In this document: one piece after another, positions 1 to 8,685 of the stretch
Numbering within the stretch: position 1 is the first letter of the stretch
Layout of the letters: every line of letters begins with the position of its first letter
Origin: Candidatus Helarchaeota archaeon
GTDB lineage: Archaea > Asgardarchaeota > Lokiarchaeia > Helarchaeales > HEL-GB-A
DNA: 64,000 nucleotides
Reading direction: 5' to 3'
Assembly (NCBI GenBank): GCA_013375455.1
Contig: JABXJT010000003.1
Location: 1 to 64,000, forward strand
Notes under the pieces: generated by a model
Seen by the model: the letters and a program-made list of their open reading frames with translations, nothing else
What the model was told of the DNA's origin: nothing
Database searches by the model: none
Program-made: the position numbers and the translations under genes

Positions 1-393
1 GGCATTCTGGATGGCGGGATAAATGAAGACAAACAACCAACTTATTGTTGATCCAATGATAATTCCACCAATGAACCCTTTCCATGTTTTCCCTTTGCCA
101 AAAAGGCGCTTCCCATCAATGAAATTCTTCCCGAAGTCCATTGGTCTCCCAGGACCACGAAAAGGGCCGGTAAAGGTCATTCCTGCATTCGCAATAAAAG
201 CAGGAACGAATCCCAGCATTCCTAATCCGAGAATAATTAGATAATCGTAGATGCTCCAACAAACTATCATCAGAACAGAGATGAGGATGTAGATAATGCC
301 TATAACAAGACAAAAAATTTTGATGTTCCTGACTTGTTTAGGATCTAATCGCGGTTTTTCTTTAGATTCTGCTTCACTTATTTCTTGGGTCAA
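1..393 (-). CDS. carS: CarS-like CDP-archaeol synthase, C-terminus cut off by window edge
   Basis: This reading frame runs off the left edge, so only about 131 N-terminal residues are visible. It is read from a TTG at 393; no ATG lies in a plausible place and a stop sits just upstream. The protein has two hydrophobic segments, then PAFIANAG, PMDFGKNFIDGKRLFGKGKT and WKGFIGG. This run matches the CarS family, in which the DGKR and GKGKTW stretch forms the CTP-binding part of the membrane enzyme that activates unsaturated archaeol phosphate with CTP during archaeal lipid synthesis. The hydrophilic N-terminus of about 25 residues is longer than is usual for the family. The identification comes from motifs; the TTG start is uncertain. 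The window also carries several geranylgeranyl-reductase-family genes, which act on the same lipids. Confidence 0.72.
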   Translation of the reverse strand, partial: MTQEISEAESKEKPRLDPKQVRNIKIFCLVIGIIYILISVLMIVCWSIYDYLIILGLGMLGFVPAFIANAGMTFTGPFRGPGRPMDFGKNFIDGKRLFGKGKTWKGFIGGIIIGSTISWLFVFIYPAIQNA

Positions 394-491
394 AGTGAAC
401 CACTTTATGCGGTATAATTTTTGGGATAGTTATACGAAATTCAAAGGTCGTTTTATGCGTTGTGGTGAAGTATTTTATCGCTATAAAACCT

Positions 492-2618
492 TCATGTATA
501 TAATAGGACAAAATAGAATACAGCGATGATGCATAAAACCCCTAAAATTATTCCTCCTATTCCGATTTTACTGTTCATCAATAGAGCGAAAATTCCTATT
601 ACTAATGCTGCAATACCACCAAATAAAACAAGAATCCAAGGCATTGGAATAAATAAAAAGATTATACCTAGTACGCAAGAAATTAGACCAACTTTATCAG
701 CGTGATCCCACAGATTTATTCGTAAGATTATATAAAGAAAGATTGCTATGGCAATAATCATACCTATTAATGAGACTCCCAATTTAACCCCATCAAAAAT
801 ACCAAAGACAATGAGCCCTGGGGGCCAGCCCGTAAAGTCAGAAGCTGCTTGAAAAAGGTAAGTGTGTATTTTTAAAAATGCGAATATCGCAGTAATACCA
901 AGAAATACGAAGATTAATGAAAGTCCGAAGAGAATGCGTGTTTTATAACTGCGTGGACTTGTAAAAAGGATAAAATTAAAGAGGCCGAAACGTTTAACAT
1001 CTGGTTCCTCGATTATATCGGCTGATAAGGCCAAATTGTAGGCCCCACGATATGAGGAATAGAATAATAATAACATTGTTATAGCAAGAACGCTTGGTAC
1101 AAACAACTCTTTATAGGTAGTGATCCCTAAAACATTATCTATAAAAAATGGACTTCCTGTGATATTTCTAATGAAATCTCCATTATATAAAGAAAAACCA
1201 TGAACAAACATATTCTGATAATCCGCAGGGGAATAGGGGAGAATGTAATAAACAATAATGAGTCCTATAATAAATATAGATGCTAAAATACCACCTATGA
1301 TTCTAAAAACATTCAAATGCTTTCTTTTATTTCCATATTTTTGGGCGGTGCGGTAAAGCCATCGTGCAATGCCAATTTGGAAATACCCGAAGATGAAGAA
1401 AAGTGGGATTAAAAGAAGATAGAGATAGAAATAGAAAAATCCCAAGCCGACGAATAATTCCCCCATCATTAGATTTCCATAGGGTTCATATGCTTTATAA
1501 ATTGCAGTCGAGAAGAGATTGAAGTAAAAAATTTGAAATATTACGGCGGCGCCCACGGCAAATAGAACTCCTAAGATCCTTAACTTCCCTTTAACTAAGC
1601 GATCAAATCCTTTTACCACAAGAGGAATGAAAATTAAAACCCCGAACCAAATCAAGAGAAATAAAGGATTATAATACGCAGATGTGTTGATTGTGTCAGA
1701 AGCCCAATATACAGTGTCGCGCGCCTCAATAAAAACAAAATTATAAAACATTAAAAACGAGGCAAGAACCTGCGTGAACAAGATTGAAACTACTATTAAT
1801 GCATTTCTTTTAGTAAATTGCCGGTACCAAATAAGGAGGGTGATGAACCAGGCTGCAATAAAAATCAATGCTACCACTATGGAAGGACTTATTATTGAGG
1901 AGGATGTTAAAAATAGGGGTAGCAATACGACCAGGGGAGAAATTACGATAATTGCCAACCATTTGGACGGTTGAGTGTTCCGATAATAAACCCCAGAAGT
2001 CATAAATAAGAAACAAAATATTACGGGTATAAAAATAATAAGATACCAAAGAATGGCTGGCACGAGAGAGTTTGAAGCTGAATTGGCTACAAAAGTGAAA
2101 AACCCATATTCATTCTGTTGAGCTGGTATCTCGATTAAGTAGTTATAAATAAATACATCTCGGGCGATGACATCAGCAAAGGTAATGATACTGATAGCTA
2201 CAAATCCTCCAATGGTTACGAGAAAAACAAACGAGATGAGAATGGACGGTCCAATCTTCATTTCTTTGCGATTAATGGGTAGAATTTTCTCGAGAAACTT
2301 ATTGAACCAGCGGATGAGCCTGGGAGGTTGGCGGCCCACATTGAGATATTCTTGAATCATGAGGGGCACGAGTGCGATCATAGTGATTAATGCAACATAG
2401 GCATAAACCACAACAATGGCAAAGGGACTCGTTGTGAGGAATAAGATCCCTATTAAAATCAGGAAATCAAAGCAAATTAGAATAAATATACATAATTTTT
2501 TATAAGATTTCTCTTTGATTTGCTTCTCTAGGCGATCTGTTGCCTTTTCCAGTTTTTTTTGCTCCTGTTTTTCTGGCTTGGAAATTTTCTCGGGTTTATA
2601 TTCGTTTGGATATTCCAT
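492..2618 (-). CDS. Large polytopic membrane protein of unknown function
   Basis: This 708-residue protein starts with a charged, lysine- and glutamate-rich cytoplasmic stretch of about 40 residues and then has many strongly hydrophobic segments, roughly 16 to 18, spread to the C-terminus. The last three segments are close together and glycine-rich. I see no transporter signature, ATP-binding motif or catalytic residue pattern that names a family. It stands alone, divergent from the PLP enzyme at 2761, with about 140 bases between them. A permease or a membrane scaffold are both possible. That it is a real gene is clear from its length and composition. Confidence 0.8.
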   Translation of the reverse strand: MEYPNEYKPEKISKPEKQEQKKLEKATDRLEKQIKEKSYKKLCIFILICFDFLILIGILFLTTSPFAIVVVYAYVALITMIALVPLMIQEYLNVGRQPPRLIRWFNKFLEKILPINRKEMKIGPSILISFVFLVTIGGFVAISIITFADVIARDVFIYNYLIEIPAQQNEYGFFTFVANSASNSLVPAILWYLIIFIPVIFCFLFMTSGVYYRNTQPSKWLAIIVISPLVVLLPLFLTSSSIISPSIVVALIFIAAWFITLLIWYRQFTKRNALIVVSILFTQVLASFLMFYNFVFIEARDTVYWASDTINTSAYYNPLFLLIWFGVLIFIPLVVKGFDRLVKGKLRILGVLFAVGAAVIFQIFYFNLFSTAIYKAYEPYGNLMMGELFVGLGFFYFYLYLLLIPLFFIFGYFQIGIARWLYRTAQKYGNKRKHLNVFRIIGGILASIFIIGLIIVYYILPYSPADYQNMFVHGFSLYNGDFIRNITGSPFFIDNVLGITTYKELFVPSVLAITMLLLFYSSYRGAYNLALSADIIEEPDVKRFGLFNFILFTSPRSYKTRILFGLSLIFVFLGITAIFAFLKIHTYLFQAASDFTGWPPGLIVFGIFDGVKLGVSLIGMIIAIAIFLYIILRINLWDHADKVGLISCVLGIIFLFIPMPWILVLFGGIAALVIGIFALLMNSKIGIGGIILGVLCIIAVFYFVLLYT

Positions 2619-2760
2619 TTGGACTCACACCACCACTCTTAGAGGACAATAACGATTCAAATTCATATGAGGTAATTGGGTTAGAGTGATTCTTCAGAAA
2701 TGTAAATATTTTAGGTTAAATAAAAACCATATCAAATTGATAAATTTATAGGTTAGGAAA

Positions 2761-3867
2761 ATGACTCAAAAGTCCCTCCTCTTATTTGAGGAATTTCCGG
2801 GGTTGCAAGAGAAAATTCCACATGTTTCGCTCGTTAAAAAGACTGAAGTGTCCCAATTGAAGTCATTAAGCGAGGAATTAAATGCAAATCTCTGGATTAA
2901 GCGCGATGATCAAACCACCGACGTTTATGGCGGGAATAAACCAAGAAAGTTGGAATTCACTTTAGCAGATGTAATAGAGAAGCAAAAAACCGATGTTCTT
3001 ACCTATGGTGGTACTGGATCGAATCACTGTTTGGCAACATCAATCTTTGCTCAGCAATTGGACATCACGCCCGTTCTCGTTTTATTCAATCAGCCTTTAA
3101 CTGCGGATGTACAGAAAAAATTACTGATTTTCTACTCACTCGGTGCAGAAATGTTAGGGCCCTATGGAGAGATCTGGGGACTTGCCCATTTTTTGCTTTT
3201 TAAGCGCTTCAGAAAAAAGACTTATTATTTGCCAGCTGGGGGATCCTCGCCCCTCGGGGTTCTAGGCTTCGTGAATGCTGCCCTTGAATTGAAATCTCAA
3301 ATCGAGAATGGCGAAATGCCGAAACCGGATTATTTATTCGTCACGTGCGGGACGCTTGGAACAATGGCAGGTCTATTGCTAGGCTGTAAATTAGCAAATC
3401 TGAAGATTGAAATCATCGGGGTCCGCGTTGTTCAGACTTTCGTGTCGTACTATAATTGGACCTTCTCTTTTGATAATGCTGCGAGGAAGTTAGCAAGAAA
3501 AACGCTGAACTACCTGCGGAAACGGGATGAATCCATTCCAAAAGTTGAATTCAAAGAAAAGCCCACGATTTTGCACGATTTTTATGGCGGTGGGTATGGA
3601 AAGGTCACACCTGAAGGAGTAGAGGCAATCGATCTAATGAAAAAATATGAGAACATTACCCTAGATACGACTTATACCGGTAAAACCTTTGCCGCCTTGC
3701 TCAATTTCATCAAAGAAAAAGGATTAACTGAAGAAATCATCCTCTTTTGGAATACCTATAATTCTAGGGACATATCAAAACTGAAAAATCCTGAAATAAC
3801 GTATGAAGATTTGCCTAAATCATTCCATAAACTTTTTTTAGAAGACCTTTTGGTAAATTCTAAATAG
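2761..3867 (+). CDS. PLP-dependent D-cysteine desulfhydrase / ACC deaminase family enzyme
   Basis: This 368-residue fold-type II PLP enzyme resembles D-cysteine desulfhydrase and 1-aminocyclopropane-1-carboxylate deaminase. The motif YGGNKPRKLEF around residues 57-65 supplies the lysine (K60) expected to hold the cofactor. GGTGSNH near residue 82 and TCGTLGTMAG in the middle are the substrate- and phosphate-binding loops. Family members release ammonia and a keto acid (plus sulfide for D-cysteine) from small amino acids; the exact substrate cannot be read from the sequence. It heads a plus-strand run with two zinc dehydrogenases and glycosidases, but the 32-base gap to the next gene does not prove a shared function. 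An AT-rich TATA-like stretch lies just upstream. Confidence 0.8.
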   Translation: MTQKSLLLFEEFPGLQEKIPHVSLVKKTEVSQLKSLSEELNANLWIKRDDQTTDVYGGNKPRKLEFTLADVIEKQKTDVLTYGGTGSNHCLATSIFAQQLDITPVLVLFNQPLTADVQKKLLIFYSLGAEMLGPYGEIWGLAHFLLFKRFRKKTYYLPAGGSSPLGVLGFVNAALELKSQIENGEMPKPDYLFVTCGTLGTMAGLLLGCKLANLKIEIIGVRVVQTFVSYYNWTFSFDNAARKLARKTLNYLRKRDESIPKVEFKEKPTILHDFYGGGYGKVTPEGVEAIDLMKKYENITLDTTYTGKTFAALLNFIKEKGLTEEIILFWNTYNSRDISKLKNPEITYEDLPKSFHKLFLEDLLVNSK

Positions 3868-3899
3868 TTTAAAAATAAGTTGAAAAAAGGTAGTAAAAA

Positions 3900-4937
3900 T
3901 TGACGACAATGAGAGTAGCTATTTTACATAAAACTCAAGATATTAGAATAGAAGAACGTGAAATACCTTCTCCGGCTTCTCAGGAAGTTCTAATTAAAGT
4001 AAAAGCCGTAGGAATTTGTGGTTCGGATTTTCAGTATTATGAGACAGGCATTTGCGGAACTTATGCCTTTTCAGAACCTTTTATATTAGGGCATGAAGCG
4101 GCTGGAGAAATAATAGGTGTAGGGGCAGAAGTTAAAGACCTCGAGGATGGAGATCGAGTTGCCATTGAGCCGGGTCAAACTTGTGGAAGATGCATGTATT
4201 GTAAAACCGGACGATATAATCTCTGTCCTGACGTGATTTTTTTAGCGGCTAGTCCCGTAAATGGTGCCTTTAGCGAATATCTTGTAATGCCTCGACACCT
4301 AGTTTTTAAACTTCCTCCAACGGTAAGTTATGAAGAAGGGGCGATGATTGAGCCGCTTTCAGTAGGAATTCACGCAGTAAATAGGGCAAAATTGCGTCAC
4401 GGTGATAAAATAGCAATCTTTGGTCAAGGGCCAATTGGACGAGTCACGTTAGCTGTTGCATTGGCTTCTGAAATCACTGATATTTTTGTTAGCGACATAT
4501 CACAGGCTCGATTAGACCTCATTGATGAGAAAGTTAGTAAAATAAATGCAATGAATCAAGATCCAGTCTCTATTATATTAGAGCAAACGCGTCAAGAAGG
4601 AGTTGATGTGGTATTTGAGGCCTCCGGAGCGACGAAAGCTATTCAACAAGCATTAGATGTAGTTAAACGAGGGGGAAAAATCATTCAAATTGGTGTTCCG
4701 CATGATCTTACTATCCCGCTCCCATTGGCTAAAATTGTTGATAATCAAATCGACATATTAGGTTCTTTTCGCTATGCCAATACTTATCCAGTAGCTATTT
4801 CGTTATTGGATAAGAAGCAGGTAAATGTTAAAAAGTTAATAACTCATAGATTTTCATTTGATAAAATCCAAGATGCGTTTGAATTTATAAGAACGAGTAA
4901 GGAACCAATCATTAAAGTCATGATAAATTTCGATTGA
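3900..4937 (+). CDS. Zinc-dependent medium-chain dehydrogenase (sorbitol/threonine dehydrogenase type)
   Basis: This 345-residue MDR-superfamily dehydrogenase has all zinc signatures: catalytic C40 in GICGSD, H65-E66 in GHEAAGE, and the structural zinc cysteines C95, C98, C101 and C109. The dinucleotide fold follows with GQGPIGRV. It should oxidise a polyol, sugar alcohol or amino alcohol with NAD(P). TTG at 3900 is preceded at good distance by AAGG; an ATG three codons later is the alternative. The next gene begins 11 bases downstream and is a paralogue, so the two are probably cotranscribed and may carry out successive steps on a sugar released by the downstream glycosidases (inference). 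Confidence 0.85.
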   Translation: MTTMRVAILHKTQDIRIEEREIPSPASQEVLIKVKAVGICGSDFQYYETGICGTYAFSEPFILGHEAAGEIIGVGAEVKDLEDGDRVAIEPGQTCGRCMYCKTGRYNLCPDVIFLAASPVNGAFSEYLVMPRHLVFKLPPTVSYEEGAMIEPLSVGIHAVNRAKLRHGDKIAIFGQGPIGRVTLAVALASEITDIFVSDISQARLDLIDEKVSKINAMNQDPVSIILEQTRQEGVDVVFEASGATKAIQQALDVVKRGGKIIQIGVPHDLTIPLPLAKIVDNQIDILGSFRYANTYPVAISLLDKKQVNVKKLITHRFSFDKIQDAFEFIRTSKEPIIKVMINFD

Positions 4938-4947
4938 AGAATCTGAA

Positions 4948-5973
4948 GTGATGAACGTGAAAGCTCTTGTATATGATTCAGCAGGAAAATTCTCCTTAAA
5001 AGATGTAGAAAAGCCCAAGTCAGACCCTGATAGCGTTATTATTAAAGTTAAAGCCTGTGGATTTTGTAAGACTGACCTTCATATCCACCATGGTAGGTTT
5101 ATTTCACAATTTCCTCTAATTCCTGGTCACGAATTCACTGGAATCATAGAGCAAATTGGTTCAGAGGTGGAGGGATTTCAAGTTGGTGACAGGGTAGTCG
5201 CTGATAATACCCTTTTATGTGGTCATTGTTATTACTGCAAGAAGGATAAGCCTCTATTTTGTGAAAATTTTTATTCATTAGGGGTAACTGGGCCGGGTGG
5301 ATACGCTGAATATGTTAAAGTGAAAGCCAAAAAAGTGTTCAAGACGAAATTAGACTTTTTAGAAGCGATTTTTGTTGAACCCACTGCCTGTGCAGTCCAT
5401 GGAATGGAAATGATTGATGTACAACCGGGTGATGACGTGCTCCAGTTTGGAGCTGGCCCTACTGGTATGATATTGGCACAGCTCATCAAATATGGGGGTA
5501 CAGGTACCTTAGTAGTCTGTGATCCCAACCAATTTAAATTAGAAAAATTAAATCACGTAGCTGATGATGAAATAGTAGTAGATCGGAATAATTATGAGAG
5601 CCATAAAAAAGGAATTTTAGAGAAATATCCCCGAGGTTTTGACATCGTGGTGGAAGCATCTGGTATTCCTAAAATGTTTGAAGATTGCCACCTGTATACA
5701 AAATATGGGGGAAAGATTATCGCTTATGGCGTGTACCCTGAAGAAGCTATGGTTCAAGTCAATCCCTATGAAATTTTTCGGAAAGAATTGAAGTTGATTG
5801 GTTCATTTGCACAAACACATAAATTCGAAGCTGCAATAAAAATGCTGGAACACGGACAAGTACGCGTGAAAAATTTAGTCACGCATAAATTTTCGCTCGA
5901 GCAGTACCAAGAAGCATTGGACGTAGTCCAAAATCGAAAGGATAAAATAAAAGTTGCAATAGTTTTTGATTAA
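4948..5973 (+). CDS. Zinc-dependent medium-chain dehydrogenase, paralogue of the preceding gene
   Basis: This 341-residue MDR dehydrogenase has C40 in GFCKTD, H61-E62 in GHEF, and structural zinc cysteines C91, C94, C97 and C105. FVEPTACAVHG and the GAGPTGMI nucleotide-binding loop follow. It resembles sorbitol or threonine dehydrogenase-like enzymes, but specificity is not readable. The frame opens with GTG directly followed by ATG at 4951, which is the likelier start. It lies between its paralogue and an alpha-mannosidase, each only a few tens of bases away, which fits an operon for carbohydrate oxidation. Confidence 0.84.
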   Translation: MMNVKALVYDSAGKFSLKDVEKPKSDPDSVIIKVKACGFCKTDLHIHHGRFISQFPLIPGHEFTGIIEQIGSEVEGFQVGDRVVADNTLLCGHCYYCKKDKPLFCENFYSLGVTGPGGYAEYVKVKAKKVFKTKLDFLEAIFVEPTACAVHGMEMIDVQPGDDVLQFGAGPTGMILAQLIKYGGTGTLVVCDPNQFKLEKLNHVADDEIVVDRNNYESHKKGILEKYPRGFDIVVEASGIPKMFEDCHLYTKYGGKIIAYGVYPEEAMVQVNPYEIFRKELKLIGSFAQTHKFEAAIKMLEHGQVRVKNLVTHKFSLEQYQEALDVVQNRKDKIKVAIVFD

Positions 5974-6005
5974 ATTTATTCTTTTTATTAGAAAGGGTAA
6001 TTGGT

Positions 6006-8657
6006 ATGGATCAAATGGAAGTAAAGAATGTTTTAATAGTACCCCATTTTCACTACGATTTTGTTTGGGTAAAAACGGCAAATAGATATGCGCGAATTGT
6101 AGCAGATAATATAAAAAAAGTTCTAGAGCTGATGCGTAAACATCCAAAATATACATTTGTTCTCGATTCTGTTTTGTTATGCGAAGCTTTTCATGTGGCT
6201 TATCCAGAATTATGGGATGAATTAAAAAAGCGAGTGACGGAGGGCAGAATTGAGATCGTGTGTGGGATGTATATCATGCCTGACGCACATCTCCCGAATG
6301 GTGAAAGTATCATTCGGCAAGCAATATATGGAAAAAAATATTTCCAAAAAGAATTTGGGGTCGATCCGAAGGTCGGATACATGATTGATGTCTTTGGGCA
6401 TAGCGGGCAATTGCCACAAATTCTCAAGAAATGCGGGTATGATTATTACGTTTTTTGGCGGGGTATAAATAGGGAACTCCCCTCTGAGTTTCTCTGGGAA
6501 GGTATTGATGGAACTAGAATCTTGGTTCATTGGTTAAGCAATAGTTATACCTACTTTTTACCACCTTATTATGAACTGAATTACATGTTAGGTGTTCCCC
6601 GATATTATGGGAATCAAAAGATTATCAACACGTTATTTCCCATAAAATACCTCTTCAAACGCCTTGTGGTTCGCGACCGAAAATTTTCGGTGCTGGGAAT
6701 TCAATTTTATCTCTTAAAAAGTCAGATCTCTTCGCTATTTCACCGAGCAACAACTGATAATATCTTGATTTTGTATGGAACTGATTTTTCACCTCCCTTC
6801 GATTGGATTGTTGAGGTCGCAGAATATTGGAACCAAAAAAATCCGAACACTCTAATTCAATTCGCAACCCCAGAGAAATATTTTAAAGAAGTAACTAAAA
6901 ATCGGAAGAAGTTTGGCGTCATAAAAGGTGAAATTAATGGTCCAGATGATGTTTTCCCAGGTTGCTATAGTACCCGTCCAAAAGTGAAAAAACATCTTCG
7001 TGTGCTCGAGAATTCTCTTTATGCTGCTGAATTATTGGCTACTCTCGCAAGCCTCAATGGGATGGAGTATCCCACCTCTGAATTAGAGGAGGCTTGGACC
7101 TGGCTATTAAAAAATGATTTCCATGATGCTTGTAATGGATGTTCAATAGATATCGTGATACAGAACGTCATGAAACGATTCTTGCTAGGAGAAAAACTCG
7201 CCAACTCCGTGATAAATGATAGTCTTGAGTACCTGGGGGACCGAATTGATACCTCCAATGAAGGGATTCCCATTCTCGTATTTAATCAATTATCGTGGGA
7301 AAGGACCGAACCAGTAGAACTGACCTTTGATTTCGAAGGAACAGCCTTTGAGATAGTAGATGATGAAGGTAAATCATACCCGTATCAGATAATTCACCAA
7401 GAAGCCCATGAAAATTTTACATCATATACAATCGTTTTATATGCTGAGGATTTACCGCCAGTCGGATACAAAATATTTTTCGTAAAATCGGTTTCTAAGC
7501 AGCCTGTTTTTGAATCACCCTTAAAAATTAGTTCTGATGCAAATAAATCTATGATCGAGAATGAATTTCTTACCATCGAATTTCAAGACAATAAAATTCA
7601 CCAAATAAAAATGAAAAACGATGGATTCACGATTTCTTCCACGGATGCTTATGCCATCAACGATATTCGAATCCATAAGGAGCGGGGGGATTCTTATTAC
7701 ATCAACAAGTCCTTAATTAATCATAGGGCCTTCGATCACCAAATGAAAATTGTAGAACAAGGCCCGGTTCGGATTAATGTTGAAATTCGAAGTAAATTGA
7801 AGAAAAAACCTAAATCCAAAAAATCAAATAAGATTGTACAAAACGTGATTTTAAATAGAGGAACACCTCGCATCGATTTCCGAACAGTTATTAGCAATAC
7901 CTTGAAAAAGGTGAGGATTCAGGCCTGCTTTCCCATCAGCTTTCCTGATCCAAAAATTTTAACTGAAATTCCTTATGGGTTCATTGAACGAGATGTTCTC
8001 CCTTCGAAAGGGAAAAGTTGGGCTGAAATGCAACCTAAATTTGAATATTATGATCGGATTAAGCCAGTAATGAATTGGATCGATTTTTCAGCGGCTAATA
8101 AAGGTATCAGTGTTATTAATTTTGGTGTTCCGGAGCACGAACTTGAAAAAGATAAAGATTATCTCTACTTAACTTTAATAAGGAGTGTCGGACGAGTTGG
8201 GATGTTTGGGGCAGGTCCTAAAGCTGCAGCGATTCCCTTTTCTATTCCTCTTGCGTACGAAATTGGAAAACATTCCTTCCGTTATGCACTTTATCTTCAT
8301 CAAGGTAATTATAAACTAACGCCACGTCAAGCATGGAGTCATAATAACCTACCCTACACGAAAATACTAACGAATCATCAAGGGCAACTCTCCTCCAAGC
8401 ATAGTTACTTGAGCATCGAACATTCTAATCTAATTGTAGGAGCAATAAAAAAGGGTGAAATAGATGGGATTATAGTTCGTTTATTTGAAATAAATCACTC
8501 ATCAATCTCTGGTAAATTGCAATGGGATCGGCCTATTGCATCTGCTTCAATAACAAACATGCTTGAACAAAATTCTAAAAATCTAAAGGTGCAGGATAAT
8601 TCCATTGAATTTCCTATCGGCCAACAAGAAATAAAAACGCTTCATTTCAAATTCTAG
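6006..8657 (+). CDS. GH38 alpha-mannosidase
   Basis: This 883-residue protein is about the usual size for glycoside hydrolase family 38. Near the N-terminus PHFHYDFVW supplies the H-x-D zinc ligands (H16, D18). MIDVFGHSGQLPQ supplies the nucleophile and zinc ligand D128, and FHDACNGCSID near residue 372 gives the distal histidine. A helical middle domain and a long C-terminal beta domain follow, as in family members. It has no signal peptide, so it should act in the cytoplasm on mannose-containing oligosaccharides, in the retaining zinc-assisted manner of GH38. It follows the two dehydrogenases by 32 bases and is followed 28 bases later by another putative glycosidase. Confidence 0.88.
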   Translation: MDQMEVKNVLIVPHFHYDFVWVKTANRYARIVADNIKKVLELMRKHPKYTFVLDSVLLCEAFHVAYPELWDELKKRVTEGRIEIVCGMYIMPDAHLPNGESIIRQAIYGKKYFQKEFGVDPKVGYMIDVFGHSGQLPQILKKCGYDYYVFWRGINRELPSEFLWEGIDGTRILVHWLSNSYTYFLPPYYELNYMLGVPRYYGNQKIINTLFPIKYLFKRLVVRDRKFSVLGIQFYLLKSQISSLFHRATTDNILILYGTDFSPPFDWIVEVAEYWNQKNPNTLIQFATPEKYFKEVTKNRKKFGVIKGEINGPDDVFPGCYSTRPKVKKHLRVLENSLYAAELLATLASLNGMEYPTSELEEAWTWLLKNDFHDACNGCSIDIVIQNVMKRFLLGEKLANSVINDSLEYLGDRIDTSNEGIPILVFNQLSWERTEPVELTFDFEGTAFEIVDDEGKSYPYQIIHQEAHENFTSYTIVLYAEDLPPVGYKIFFVKSVSKQPVFESPLKISSDANKSMIENEFLTIEFQDNKIHQIKMKNDGFTISSTDAYAINDIRIHKERGDSYYINKSLINHRAFDHQMKIVEQGPVRINVEIRSKLKKKPKSKKSNKIVQNVILNRGTPRIDFRTVISNTLKKVRIQACFPISFPDPKILTEIPYGFIERDVLPSKGKSWAEMQPKFEYYDRIKPVMNWIDFSAANKGISVINFGVPEHELEKDKDYLYLTLIRSVGRVGMFGAGPKAAAIPFSIPLAYEIGKHSFRYALYLHQGNYKLTPRQAWSHNNLPYTKILTNHQGQLSSKHSYLSIEHSNLIVGAIKKGEIDGIIVRLFEINHSSISGKLQWDRPIASASITNMLEQNSKNLKVQDNSIEFPIGQQEIKTLHFKF

Positions 8658-8685
8658 ATTAATTCACTTAACTTGGGGTATTTAA

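Noticed and set aside
23..313. Two small frames at the left edge
   Set aside because: Both are in the wrong frame relative to the CarS-like coding sequence, which carries recognisable motifs.
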